A DNA stretch of 64,000 bases from assembly GCA_022750115.1 (NCBI GenBank), contig JAKIWI010000002.1, positions 4,268 to 68,267 of the forward strand. The letters are read 5' to 3'. Shown here one piece after another: positions 9,299-17,177 of the stretch. The position numbers and the translations under genes were made by a program. The DNA is from Thermoplasmata archaeon (lineage in GTDB: Archaea > Thermoplasmatota > Thermoplasmata > Lutacidiplasmatales > UBA184). How positions within the stretch are numbered: position 1 is the stretch's first letter; every line of letters starts with the position of its first letter. The notes below the pieces were generated by a model. That model searched no databases. It had not been told where the DNA came from and worked only from the letters and a program-made list of their open reading frames with translations.

Positions 9299-9400
9299 CG
9301 CCCTGGTCGGGAGTTTCGGTCGTCCGCCGGAGCGGTCGACATTCGAACCCGAGTCCCAAGCTCGACAGACTTAGATCCTAGACCGCTAGACTACCAGGGC
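9299..9400 (-). tRNA. tRNA-Asp(GTC) with a 29-nt intron in the T-loop
   Basis: Read on the minus strand, the acceptor 5' arm GCCCTGG (9400-9394) pairs perfectly with CCAGGGC (9306-9300), discriminator G at 9299. The D-stem is GTCT/GGAT with G-U pairs and A14, G18G19 and A21 present. The anticodon stem is TAAGT/GCTTG around loop CTGTCGA, giving anticodon GTC at 9366-9364. The T-stem 5' arm TCGGG has no partner directly after the loop; its partner CCCGA lies 29 nt further on, so an intron (9341-9313) interrupts the T-loop after A59. The spliced tRNA is 73 nt with loop TTCGAAT. CCA is not encoded. Confidence 0.9.
9313..9341 (-). other. tRNA intron (position 59/60) with bulge-helix-bulge splice signal
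   Basis: The junctions form a textbook archaeal bulge-helix-bulge. The exon T-stem TCGGG/CCCGA is followed by a 4-bp central helix TTCG/CGAA, a 3-nt bulge AAT at the 5' site, and a 3-nt bulge ACT at the 3' site. Inside, GTCG/CGAC and CCGC/GCGG, separated by an A-A mismatch, are capped by a UCCG tetraloop. Cutting after the second nucleotide of each bulge removes 29 nt and restores a seven-base T-loop. Confidence 0.88.
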
Positions 9401-9500
9401 AGCCCCGCCGCCGCTAGCCACTTTCGTTCATGAATCTTGCGCGACGCGGTTCGGGACCCTGGTCGCCCCCGAGGGCGCCGTCGACCGGACGGAGCGAGCG

Positions 9501-12500
9501 CTAGGGCGGACTCGGTTTGCTCGGTCGCCGGCGGCGAGGCCAGAAGATGTAGACGGCGAGCACGGCCACGATCAGGAGCGCGACGACGATGAGCCCGACC
9601 GTCGTCGTCGTCAGAAAAGTTCCGGCGGCGGCAATCGGTGTCAGCGTGATCGACGCATGCGTCGTCACGTCGGAGGTCACGGTGACGGTCTTGTCGACCT
9701 CGAGGAACCCGGGAACCGAGGCATTCAGCTGATGCGGGCCCGGCTTCAGGGTGACGTTGAACCAGCCCGAGAGGGTGACCACGACGGGGTGGCCGTCGAC
9801 CGTGACCGTGGCATTCGTGGGAGAGACCGCCCCGGCGATCCAGCCGGAGCTGAGGTTGAGCGCGAGCGCGATGCGGGTCGACTCATTCGCACGGATGGTC
9901 TCCGAGGCGCTTCTCGGATCGTACTGCGGGGCGGTCGCGGCGATCGTGTGCACGCCGGGCGTCAGGTTGAGGGAGAACGATCCCGACGTCACCACGATGG
10001 GCTGTTGGTCGACGAGGACGGTCGCCCACGCGGGGGAGATCGTGCCCCCGAGGGTCCCGACGATGAGGACGAGCGAGAGGTTGGAGACGAGGCGGCCCAA
10101 GGGCACCATCGTGAGCGGCCCGGACGTCGACGGGTCGAATCCCGGAGCGGTCGCGTTCACCCAGTAGGTGCCGACCAACTCCTGGACCGAGTACGCCCCG
10201 TTGACCACCGAGACGTTGGCGCCGTTGATGGTCACGGTCGCGTTCCCGGGGAAGACCGTGCCGTTGATCCAGCCCGGTAGCGGGACGAGGGTGATCGGCA
10301 GGTACGTCGTCTGGTTGAACTGGACCGAAACGGAGTGGTTGACGTACGAAGCGTACCCGTAGAGCGTCGCGCTGAGGGTGTAGGTTCCCGGAAGCGTCGA
10401 GGATGTGAAGGATCCATTCGCGGCGACGGCGATCGGCGTGGAATTCAGCAGGACCGCGGCGCCCGTGGGTGAGACGGACCCTGCGAGGGTTCCCGGGACG
10501 GCCGGCAGCGTCAGGTTCACGTAGCTCACGTTTCCGGGCGTGACGTTCCCCACGGCCATCGCCGGCCAGTGGCCGACCGCCCACGCCTTCACCTGGTACG
10601 GGCCGGGAGTCCGGACGAGATCCACGGTCCCGAGCGGGGTCGCGGTGGAAACCCCGTCGACCTTGACCGTCGCATTCAGCGGGAGCACGTTCACGACGAG
10701 ATTGCCGGGAGCTCCCGCCGCATGGCACCTCCACCCCTGCACCGGCACGAAGCAGGCGAGCCACCGGTCGGCCCCGTGGACCGACGTGGCCAGTGTGACG
10801 TTCTCGGAGTCGACCGAACCGTACCAGGCGGCGAAGAACCAGGTGGTGCCGTTGACCAGGACTTGGGCGGGGGCGGTGAGGTTGACTGTGTCCCCCACGA
10901 GCGCATCGACCCCGACGGAGCCCGTCCCCACGCTGGTGTTGCCGGGGAACGGGACCGTGCCGTTGACGGTGATGTTCACCGGGACGTTCGAGCCCAGCGT
11001 GGCGTTGGTGAGCTCGCTCGTGTAGAACGTGATGTTGTAATTGACGCCCCACAAACACGGCGAGCAGTCCCACGCCAGCGACGATCGCGCATCGGTCCAG
11101 AGGGGTCGGGCGCCGAGCTGGTCGGCGACGATGTGCGTGTAATCGCCGATCCACCATCCCGCGCTCCCCCCGACGGCGTACGTGGGGACGGAGTCGTTGT
11201 CGCTCACCGCAAACTGGGGGTCAAACGTCGCCCCCCCGTCGTGGGATTCGGCGCCGTAAAGGCGGTAATGACCGTCCGAGAACCGTTCTCCGTACCATTC
11301 GGCGTAGACGGTGCCGTCGGGTCCAACTGCGATGTCCGGCTGGTACGACTCGAGGGTGGTGTTCGAGTTGATGGCCGTCGGATTCGACCACGTCGTCCCG
11401 TTGTCCGACGAGTAGGTCAGCGAGATGACCGGAGTCCCGATGGCGCCTCCCGAGCCGTTCTGCCAGATGGAGAACAGCCGTCCGGCGTACGGGGTTCCGG
11501 CGGAATCATCGATCCCGAGCCCGGGGAGCATGAACGCTCGGAAAGAGTCGGGCGACGGCGTCGCTCCGCTGGTCGCGGTCGCGAGGAGCTTCGGGGTGCT
11601 GAAGTGGGCGCCGTGGTCGGAGGACCGGCAGAACTCGACGCCGTTGTTGGCCCACGTGGCGTCGACGCCCCCCCACGGGTCCACGACCAGCTCAACCCCG
11701 AGGCCGCCGGTGCCGCTGGTGAGGTTCACGGGGCGGCTCCAGTTCAGGCCGTTGTCGGTCGAATTTCGGAGGGAGATCGTGCCGTTCCCGTCGTCGTTGT
11801 AGGCGACGTAGACTTCCCCGGTGTGCGGGTCGATCGCGATCCAGGGCTTGTCGATGAATCCGCCCGCGGTCGTCCCGGCCAGGCCGATGGGCGTCCCCCA
11901 GGAGTTCCCTCCGTCGGTGGAGATGGTAACGTAGAGGGCGAGCGAGGTGGTCGTCGCGGTGCAGACCTGGTCCCCGATGCTGTCGGTCAGGTCGACGTAG
12001 TAGACTGTGTTGTTGGGGCCGAACCCGATCGCGGTGTCGGCGAGGTGCAGCTGGTTGCAGGTCGCCGAGCTCGAGTTGAACCACTCCGGATTGGCGGGAA
12101 GAGTCTGGTCGACCCACGTCCTCCCGCCGTCCCAGGAAGTGAAGGCGCCGCTGACGCCGGTGTTGAAATAGCCCGTCGAGTTGAACGAGCTGAGATACTG
12201 GTAGAGGCCGCCCGCGACCAGGTTGTTGGGGTTGGTGGGGTTCTCGGCGATCATCCCCTCCCCGCTCCAATTGGCGACCAGCCAGTTGGTGGCGCTCGAC
12301 CCCGAGGGGTGCGCGCCCGGGTGCGGCAGAGCGCTGGATGGGAGCACCATCGGCCGTTGACCCCGCGTGCCGCACGTCACGGCGAGGCAGAGCGGGTGAG
12401 CGGGGGCGATCCGTGTCGGGTCGGGGGTCACCGACCTCACCGACACGGTCGGTTCCCCGTGGATGGGGTTCGGCGATGGCGCGGCGACGTGGGCGGAGAC

Positions 12501-12608
12501 AACTTGCGTCGACGGCAACACCACGATCACGAGGAGGAGAGCGACGGCGAGCCGGAGACTCGCCCGTCGCACGGGGCGTGAGCTCGCGCACGCAACGCCC
12601 CGTCGCAT
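9501..12608 (-). CDS. giant membrane-anchored surface protein with BNR/sialidase-like repeats and PEGA-like domains
   Basis: A 1035-residue surface protein. Residues ~17-40 are a signal peptide. The N-terminal half (~100-560) has about six Asp-box motifs (TSWDGGRTW, STDGGNSWG, STDNGLNWS, SSDNGTTWS, SHDGGATF) of the BNR/sialidase propeller type. The C-terminal half (~610-985) carries about five PEGA/carboxypeptidase-regulatory-like repeats with the pattern G(x)VSPTNATV..DG..PV. A single C-terminal helix (~993-1020) and a tail of basic residues anchor it. Sequons are abundant. No catalytic sialidase Arg triad was identified, so binding or adhesion is as likely as hydrolysis. Confidence 0.88.
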   Translation of the reverse strand: MRRGVACASSRPVRRASLRLAVALLLVIVVLPSTQVVSAHVAAPSPNPIHGEPTVSVRSVTPDPTRIAPAHPLCLAVTCGTRGQRPMVLPSSALPHPGAHPSGSSATNWLVANWSGEGMIAENPTNPNNLVAGGLYQYLSSFNSTGYFNTGVSGAFTSWDGGRTWVDQTLPANPEWFNSSSATCNQLHLADTAIGFGPNNTVYYVDLTDSIGDQVCTATTTSLALYVTISTDGGNSWGTPIGLAGTTAGGFIDKPWIAIDPHTGEVYVAYNDDGNGTISLRNSTDNGLNWSRPVNLTSGTGGLGVELVVDPWGGVDATWANNGVEFCRSSDHGAHFSTPKLLATATSGATPSPDSFRAFMLPGLGIDDSAGTPYAGRLFSIWQNGSGGAIGTPVISLTYSSDNGTTWSNPTAINSNTTLESYQPDIAVGPDGTVYAEWYGERFSDGHYRLYGAESHDGGATFDPQFAVSDNDSVPTYAVGGSAGWWIGDYTHIVADQLGARPLWTDARSSLAWDCSPCLWGVNYNITFYTSELTNATLGSNVPVNITVNGTVPFPGNTSVGTGSVGVDALVGDTVNLTAPAQVLVNGTTWFFAAWYGSVDSENVTLATSVHGADRWLACFVPVQGWRCHAAGAPGNLVVNVLPLNATVKVDGVSTATPLGTVDLVRTPGPYQVKAWAVGHWPAMAVGNVTPGNVSYVNLTLPAVPGTLAGSVSPTGAAVLLNSTPIAVAANGSFTSSTLPGTYTLSATLYGYASYVNHSVSVQFNQTTYLPITLVPLPGWINGTVFPGNATVTINGANVSVVNGAYSVQELVGTYWVNATAPGFDPSTSGPLTMVPLGRLVSNLSLVLIVGTLGGTISPAWATVLVDQQPIVVTSGSFSLNLTPGVHTIAATAPQYDPRSASETIRANESTRIALALNLSSGWIAGAVSPTNATVTVDGHPVVVTLSGWFNVTLKPGPHQLNASVPGFLEVDKTVTVTSDVTTHASITLTPIAAAGTFLTTTTVGLIVVALLIVAVLAVYIFWPRRRRPSKPSPP

Positions 12609-12627
12609 CGGCGGCTTGAGACCCAGT

Positions 12628-12637
12628 CGTCTTAAGG
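12628..12637 (-). promoter_or_regulatory. TATA-like element for the BNR/PEGA surface protein
   Basis: ccttaagacg on the minus strand, 20-29 nt before ATG 12608. The spacing suggests a leaderless transcript. Confidence 0.45.
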
Positions 12638-12853
12638 CAATTCCGGCGGGAAGAAGCGTCTCGGGCGGTACCGGTCCGGTCCAGCGAACGCGACGAAAAC
12701 GCCGCGGCGGAGCAGGTCCGCGAGGGCGCGAGTAGGTCGACGGGGAGCCCGCCGATTCTGCGTCGGGAGTGCAGCGGCTAACGACCCGCCGGCCCTGTAG
12801 AACCGGCTCATTATCTACCGGAAGGCGGCGTGCCCGTCCTCCCGGAGCGAACG

Positions 12854-13006
12854 ATGACCGCTGTGCAAGCTTGGGCCGTCACCGTCGTGCTGGCCCTCGG
12901 CATCGTGGTGGTGTTTTTCTTCCTCGGGTGGAACGTGGCCTCCGCCATCGGCTCGGCCCTCCACGGCGTCGAGCGGTTCCTCGGGCGGCCGCTCGCGCTC
13001 CTCTGA
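12854..13006 (+). CDS. small single-span membrane protein (50 aa)
   Basis: A 50-residue ORF starting MTAVQAWAVTVVLALG, with one long hydrophobic helix (residues ~5-33, very rich in Val, Leu and Phe) followed by an amphipathic basic tail ending RFLGRPLALL. Start ATG 12854 has cggagcga just upstream. The gene lies 51 nt before a glycosyltransferase start on the same strand, so it may be co-transcribed. The function is unknown. The coding potential rests on the clean hydrophobic profile and location only. Confidence 0.55.
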   Translation: MTAVQAWAVTVVLALGIVVVFFFLGWNVASAIGSALHGVERFLGRPLALL

Positions 13007-13057
13007 GCTCGCTCGCCCGTCGCGGATCCCTCCCGCCAAGGTCATGGCCCCAATGCC

Positions 13058-14014
13058 GTGGCGAGCTTCGTGGCTACGGCCGCCCCCACCGTATCGTTCA
13101 CGGCGACCAACCTGAACACCTTCGACCGATTGCCGGGCTCCCTCGAGAGCATCCGGGCGCTCGGCGCGGCGGTCGGCGGGTCCTACGAGGTCGTCGTCGC
13201 CGACGGTCCGAGCGACGATGGCGCAACCGAGTGGCTCGCCCGGGAAGCGTCGCGGGATCCCAAGCTCCACGTCGTTTCGATTCCGGAGCGCAACCGCGGC
13301 CGGGGTCGGCGCGAGGCGTTCGAGGCGAGCACCGGTCGAACGGTCATCCCGTTCGACACGAGCCTCGCGTACGACGCGGCCTATGGCCCGATCTTGTCGC
13401 GCTTCCTCGCGCTCCAAAGTCCGAAAATGTTGTTCAGCGAGATATGCGCCCTCTCGCGGAACAGCGTCGAGGCCGTCGGAGGGTGGCGCGACCTCATCGG
13501 CGGCGAGGATGTGGACCTCTACGCGCGCGTGATCGCCCGCTTCGGAGTCCTCGCCTACCCGACCGGTCACGCTGCGAGTCAGTCGGCGAAGCTCGGCTCC
13601 TACGCCCGCCAGATGCGCTACGTGCGCGGGGGCCGCCTTGCCCGGTTCCGCCGCATCTATGCGGTGCAGCGGGACCAGATCATCGGAAGCCACGCGAGCG
13701 TCTCCGACCTCCTCGCGTTCAACCGCTCCCGACCGGCCTCGCGCCGCGTGGCCCTCGCCGGATTCTTCGCGCTCACCGCGCTCGGAGCCAAGCTTTCGCC
13801 GATCGGGCCTGCCGAGCTGGGTCGGAACAACTACGTGATCGTGCGCGAGGGACTCTTCCAAAGCCTTCTCTCCGAGGAATGGAGGTCCGTCGCTCCGCAG
13901 GGGCCACCGCCCCGGCTGCCCCTGACGGCGGACGAGACCGACTTTCTCTCCCAGCGCTCCTCAGTCTTTCGGAACCGACGCGATGCGCTCGCGCCGTATC
14001 TGACCCAGAAGTAG
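13058..14014 (+). CDS. family 2-like glycosyltransferase
   Basis: A 318-residue protein with a GT-A fold start: TFTATNLNTFDRLPGSLESI, then YEVVVADGPSDDGATEWL (nucleotide-sugar binding, ADGPSDD) and RGRGRREAFEASTG, typical of GT2 enzymes. The later GGWRDLIGGEDVDLYARV matches the acceptor-site ED motif. Residues ~225-250 are hydrophobic and could associate with the membrane. GTG 13058 is the chosen start; two nearby ATGs are out of frame. It may transfer sugars to polyprenyl carriers or surface glycans (inference). Confidence 0.85.
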   Translation: MASFVATAAPTVSFTATNLNTFDRLPGSLESIRALGAAVGGSYEVVVADGPSDDGATEWLAREASRDPKLHVVSIPERNRGRGRREAFEASTGRTVIPFDTSLAYDAAYGPILSRFLALQSPKMLFSEICALSRNSVEAVGGWRDLIGGEDVDLYARVIARFGVLAYPTGHAASQSAKLGSYARQMRYVRGGRLARFRRIYAVQRDQIIGSHASVSDLLAFNRSRPASRRVALAGFFALTALGAKLSPIGPAELGRNNYVIVREGLFQSLLSEEWRSVAPQGPPPRLPLTADETDFLSQRSSVFRNRRDALAPYLTQK

Positions 14015-14020
14015 CCGACG

Positions 14021-15016
14021 CTACTCGGGCCGAGCGATGCGCGAGAGCCGCGCGGCGAGTTCGCGGGGCCGCAGAACCCCGTCGGGCGTGACGAATGCCG
14101 TGACGAACTTCGCGGGGGTAACGTCAAAGGCAGGATTCCGGGCGCGCGACGCCAACGGTGCGGTGCGCCGGCCTCCGAACTCGAGCACTTCGTTCGGATC
14201 GCGTTCCTCCACCGGGATCGCGCTCCCATCCGGGCGCGCCCCGTCGAACGTTGACCACGGCGCCGCGACGTAGAACGGGACGCCGTTCTCGCGGGCGACG
14301 ACCGCCTTCTCGTAGGTCCCGATCTTGTTCGCGAAATCCCCGTTCCGGGCGATGCGGTCCGCGCCGACGATCACGGCGTCGACGGCGCCGGTCCGCAGGA
14401 AGTATCCGGCCGCGTTGTCGGCGATGACCGCGTGCCGGATATGCTCGCGAGCGAGCTCCCAGGCGGTGAGCCGCGAACCCTGGAGGAGCGGGCGGGTTTC
14501 GTCGACGTAGACGAACAGTTTGGCGCCACGGTCCCGCGCCACCCGGAGCGGCGCCAGCGCCGTGCCCCACTCGACCGTCGCGAGCGCGCCCGCGTTGCAG
14601 TGAGTCAGCACGTTGGGGCGTCGCTGGAACAGACTCGCCCCAGCTTCCCCGATCTTCCGGCATTCCTCGACGATTTTTTCCCGGTAGGCGTGGGCAGCGG
14701 CGAGGGGGTCGTCTCCGTTGGACCAGGCGGCGCGGACCGTCTCGATCCCCACGAACAGATCGTAGGCCGTCGGTCGCGTAGATCGGAGGAGCTTCGCCGT
14801 CTTCTCTGGCGTCGAACGCGGTTGGGCCGCGGCGAGCGCCATCCCATAGGCGGCCGCCACGCCGATCGCGGGAGCACCCCGCACCTGCATCGTGCGGATT
14901 GCGTTCGCAACCGCGGCGACCGTCCGGAGCCGGAGGATCTTCTCGCGACCCGGAAGAAGACGCTGGTCCAGCAGCGCGAGGCGCCCCTCGTCCCACCAGA
15001 GCGCCCGTACCCGCAT
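14021..15016 (-). CDS. mtnA: S-methyl-5-thioribose-1-phosphate isomerase-type protein (MtnA/aIF2B-like family)
   Basis: Isomerises 5-methylthioribose-1-phosphate to the ribulose form in methionine salvage. The 331-residue protein from ATG 15016 has VRGAPAIGVAAAYG (46-58), LTHCNAGALAT with catalytic Cys140, TRPLLQGSRLTAWEL, and GADRIARNGDFANKIGTY with catalytic Asp220. The same fold includes ribose-1,5-bisphosphate isomerase of the archaeal AMP pathway; the THCNAG context favours MtnA, though this is not decisive. The start is 7 nt from the stop of the phosphofructokinase gene, so it is the last gene of a tight operon. Confidence 0.9.
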   Translation of the reverse strand: MRVRALWWDEGRLALLDQRLLPGREKILRLRTVAAVANAIRTMQVRGAPAIGVAAAYGMALAAAQPRSTPEKTAKLLRSTRPTAYDLFVGIETVRAAWSNGDDPLAAAHAYREKIVEECRKIGEAGASLFQRRPNVLTHCNAGALATVEWGTALAPLRVARDRGAKLFVYVDETRPLLQGSRLTAWELAREHIRHAVIADNAAGYFLRTGAVDAVIVGADRIARNGDFANKIGTYEKAVVARENGVPFYVAAPWSTFDGARPDGSAIPVEERDPNEVLEFGGRRTAPLASRARNPAFDVTPAKFVTAFVTPDGVLRPRELAARLSRIARPE

Positions 15017-15023
15017 TCCGAGC

Positions 15024-16046
15024 CTACGCGTCGAAGGTATGGAGGAGGTCGATCCAATCCGGACCGACCTTCTTGTTCTCGCGGAGCGCCTCGTCGAACG
15101 GAACCCCGATGACCTCGGCCCCGCGCAACACCGCGACCTCACCGGAACGACCCGCGAGGAGGAGGTCGACGGCCTTCGCCCCCATTCGGGTCGCGAGGAT
15201 CCGGTCGAACAAGGTGGGAGCGCCGCCGCGCTGAATGTGCCCGATGACGGCGCTGCGACTTTCGACCCCGGTCACGGTCTCGATCCGCTTCGCCACCTCC
15301 GCTCCGACCTCGCGCTCCTTGAGGAGTTCGTGGCCGAACTGATCCCCCGAGCCGGCGTTGCCCTTGCGGGGACCGAGATCGATCCCCTCGGAAACGACGA
15401 CGAGCGCGAACCCTTTGCGGGCCACCGCGGCGCGGACGTGGTCCATCAACCGCGGCTCATCGTAGGGCTCCTCCGGCAGCAGCGTGAAATCGGCGCCGCC
15501 GGCGAGTCCAGTCGCGAGCGCCACCCAGCCGGCGTGCCGCCCCATCACCTCGAGCACGACCGCTCGGTGGTGACTGCCGGCGGTGTCGCGAAGTCGCTCG
15601 AGCGCGTCGAGCGCGACCGAGGAAGCCGAATCGAAGCCGAACGTCCAATCGGTCCCCGCGACGTCGTTGTCCATCGTCTTCGGGACGCCGACGACCTTCC
15701 GTCCCCGGCGAGCGAGCTCCCGTCCCGCCGTCAACGTGTCGTCGCCCCCGATGGTCACGAGCGCGTCGACGTGATGTCGGTCGAGCGTCGCGAGGACCTT
15801 CTCCGCGTCCTCGGGCGTCTTGAACGGATTCGTCCGCGAGCTTCCCAGGACGGTCCCGCCGCGGAGCACGATGTCGGCCACGTCCGCGGGGGCGAGCGGG
15901 CGGGAAAGGTCGTCGCGGACGCCCTTCCAGCCGTCGAGGAACCCCACCACCTCGTGCCCGTTCTGGGCCGCCCGGTAGACGACGGCCCGGATCGCGGCGT
16001 TGAGTCCGGGGCAGTCCCCACCCCCGGTGAGGACGCCGATTCTCAC
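15024..16046 (-). CDS. phosphofructokinase, with sequence signature of the PPi-dependent type
   Basis: Phosphorylates fructose-6-phosphate. The 340-residue protein has GVLTGGGDCPGLNA (5-18), VTIGGDDTLTAG (98-108), VPKTMDNDVAGTD (121-133) with catalytic Asp126, and MGRHAGW. Two positions tell phosphate donor in this family: Asp103 (GGDD rather than GGDG) and Lys123 (PKT rather than PGT) are those of pyrophosphate-dependent enzymes. That is established for the PFKA family; its application here is inference. PPi-dependent enzymes also work in gluconeogenesis. The GTG start overlaps the stop of the upstream peptidase gene by 4 nt. Confidence 0.93.
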   Translation of the reverse strand: MRIGVLTGGGDCPGLNAAIRAVVYRAAQNGHEVVGFLDGWKGVRDDLSRPLAPADVADIVLRGGTVLGSSRTNPFKTPEDAEKVLATLDRHHVDALVTIGGDDTLTAGRELARRGRKVVGVPKTMDNDVAGTDWTFGFDSASSVALDALERLRDTAGSHHRAVVLEVMGRHAGWVALATGLAGGADFTLLPEEPYDEPRLMDHVRAAVARKGFALVVVSEGIDLGPRKGNAGSGDQFGHELLKEREVGAEVAKRIETVTGVESRSAVIGHIQRGGAPTLFDRILATRMGAKAVDLLLAGRSGEVAVLRGAEVIGVPFDEALRENKKVGPDWIDLLHTFDA

Positions 16047-17152
16047 GCCGATACCTCGAGGTATTCGCGGGGCGCCTTGGTGAGGAACCGGTAGCCGGTG
16101 TCGGTGACGACGATGTCGTCCTCAATCCGGACCCCGCCCTTCCCCGGCAGGTAGATCCCTGGCTCGACGGTGATGGTCATGCCAGTGCGCAGTGGCTCTT
16201 CGACGAGATGGTTCATCCCGAACCCGTCGTGGACCGCGAGCCCGATGGAGTGGCCGAGTCCGTGCGTGAACCGCCCCTTCCAGGGGGAGTTGTCGATGAC
16301 CTTCTGCGCCGCCATGTGGACGTCCTTCGCGATCGCACCGTCCCGGATGACGGCCAGCGCGGCCTCTTGCGCGGCGAAGACCGTGTCGTGGACCCGCTTC
16401 ATCTCCTCGTCGCGGGGACCGAAATGGAAGGATCGAGTGATGTCGGACGCGTAGCGGCGGTACATCGCACCGAAGTCGCAGACGATGGACATGCCGGGCT
16501 CGAGCTTCCGCCCGCCGGGCGAAAAGTGCGGCTCGGCCCCGTCGGGTCCGAACCCGGCGATCGTGGCGAAGCTGCGGCCCGACGCGCCCTCGCGGTTCAT
16601 CGCGTACTCGATCTCGGCCGCGAGCTCGAGCTCCGTGATGCCGGTCTTGAGCATGGAGGGGATCTTCTTCGCGACGACGGAGCCGATGTGCGCGGCTCGC
16701 TCGATCTTCTCGATCTCGCTCGCGTCTTTCACCATGCGCGCCTTGCGGATCGCGCCGCTCGCGTCCATCCAGCGCGCCTTCGGGAACGCCTTCTCGAGCT
16801 GGAGGAACGCCTCATGGGTGAGCTCGCGGTAGTTGAGCGCGACGGACTTGGGGTCCGGGAGGATCTTCTGGAGGATCCGCTCGCGGTCGGCGTTGTCCTT
16901 CATCACGTGGACGGTGACCGACTTGTCCAGCTTCGCGGCCTGGACGGCGCTCTCCTCTTCGAGGGCGGACGACAGGACGTCGAGGCGACCATCCGGGTGG
17001 GCGACGGCGACGGACCCCTCGAACAGCCCCGACGGGACGTCGAACAGGTAGAAGAAACTCTGATCGAGATGCGGGTCGGTCGAGTTCGCCACGACGAGGG
17101 CGTCGGGCTGCGGGTCGAGCTGCTCGAGGACGGTGAGGACGCGGGCCTTCAT
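16043..17152 (-). CDS. M24-family Xaa-Pro peptidase (PepQ/PepP-like)
   Basis: Cytoplasmic metallopeptidase releasing residues next to proline. It has 369 residues: an N-terminal creatinase-like domain and the pita-bread catalytic domain. All five metal ligands are visible: Asp in IVCDFGA and in ASDITRS, His in THGLGHSIGL, Glu in ITVEPGIY and in VRIEDDIV. The second half is strongly conserved. It starts 25 nt after the gcvPB stop and overlaps the phosphofructokinase start (GTGA), so it belongs to the same transcription unit. Aminopeptidase versus dipeptidase specificity cannot be decided by reading. Confidence 0.93.
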   Translation of the reverse strand: MKARVLTVLEQLDPQPDALVVANSTDPHLDQSFFYLFDVPSGLFEGSVAVAHPDGRLDVLSSALEEESAVQAAKLDKSVTVHVMKDNADRERILQKILPDPKSVALNYRELTHEAFLQLEKAFPKARWMDASGAIRKARMVKDASEIEKIERAAHIGSVVAKKIPSMLKTGITELELAAEIEYAMNREGASGRSFATIAGFGPDGAEPHFSPGGRKLEPGMSIVCDFGAMYRRYASDITRSFHFGPRDEEMKRVHDTVFAAQEAALAVIRDGAIAKDVHMAAQKVIDNSPWKGRFTHGLGHSIGLAVHDGFGMNHLVEEPLRTGMTITVEPGIYLPGKGGVRIEDDIVVTDTGYRFLTKAPREYLEVSA

Positions 17153-17177
17153 CCGCCGCAGCGAGGAGCGGCCCGGC

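Noticed and set aside
9342-9400. The tRNA-Asp 5' half as a broken or partial tRNA
   Set aside because: The missing CCCGACCAGGGC 3' half is present 29 nt further on and the interruption is a perfect BHB intron.
10569-12581. 670-codon plus-strand frame opposite the BNR/PEGA gene
   Set aside because: High-GC shadow; the minus frame has signal peptide, repeats and anchor. The same holds for long frames at 6852-9170, 17283-19001, 18656-20107 and 62326-63804.
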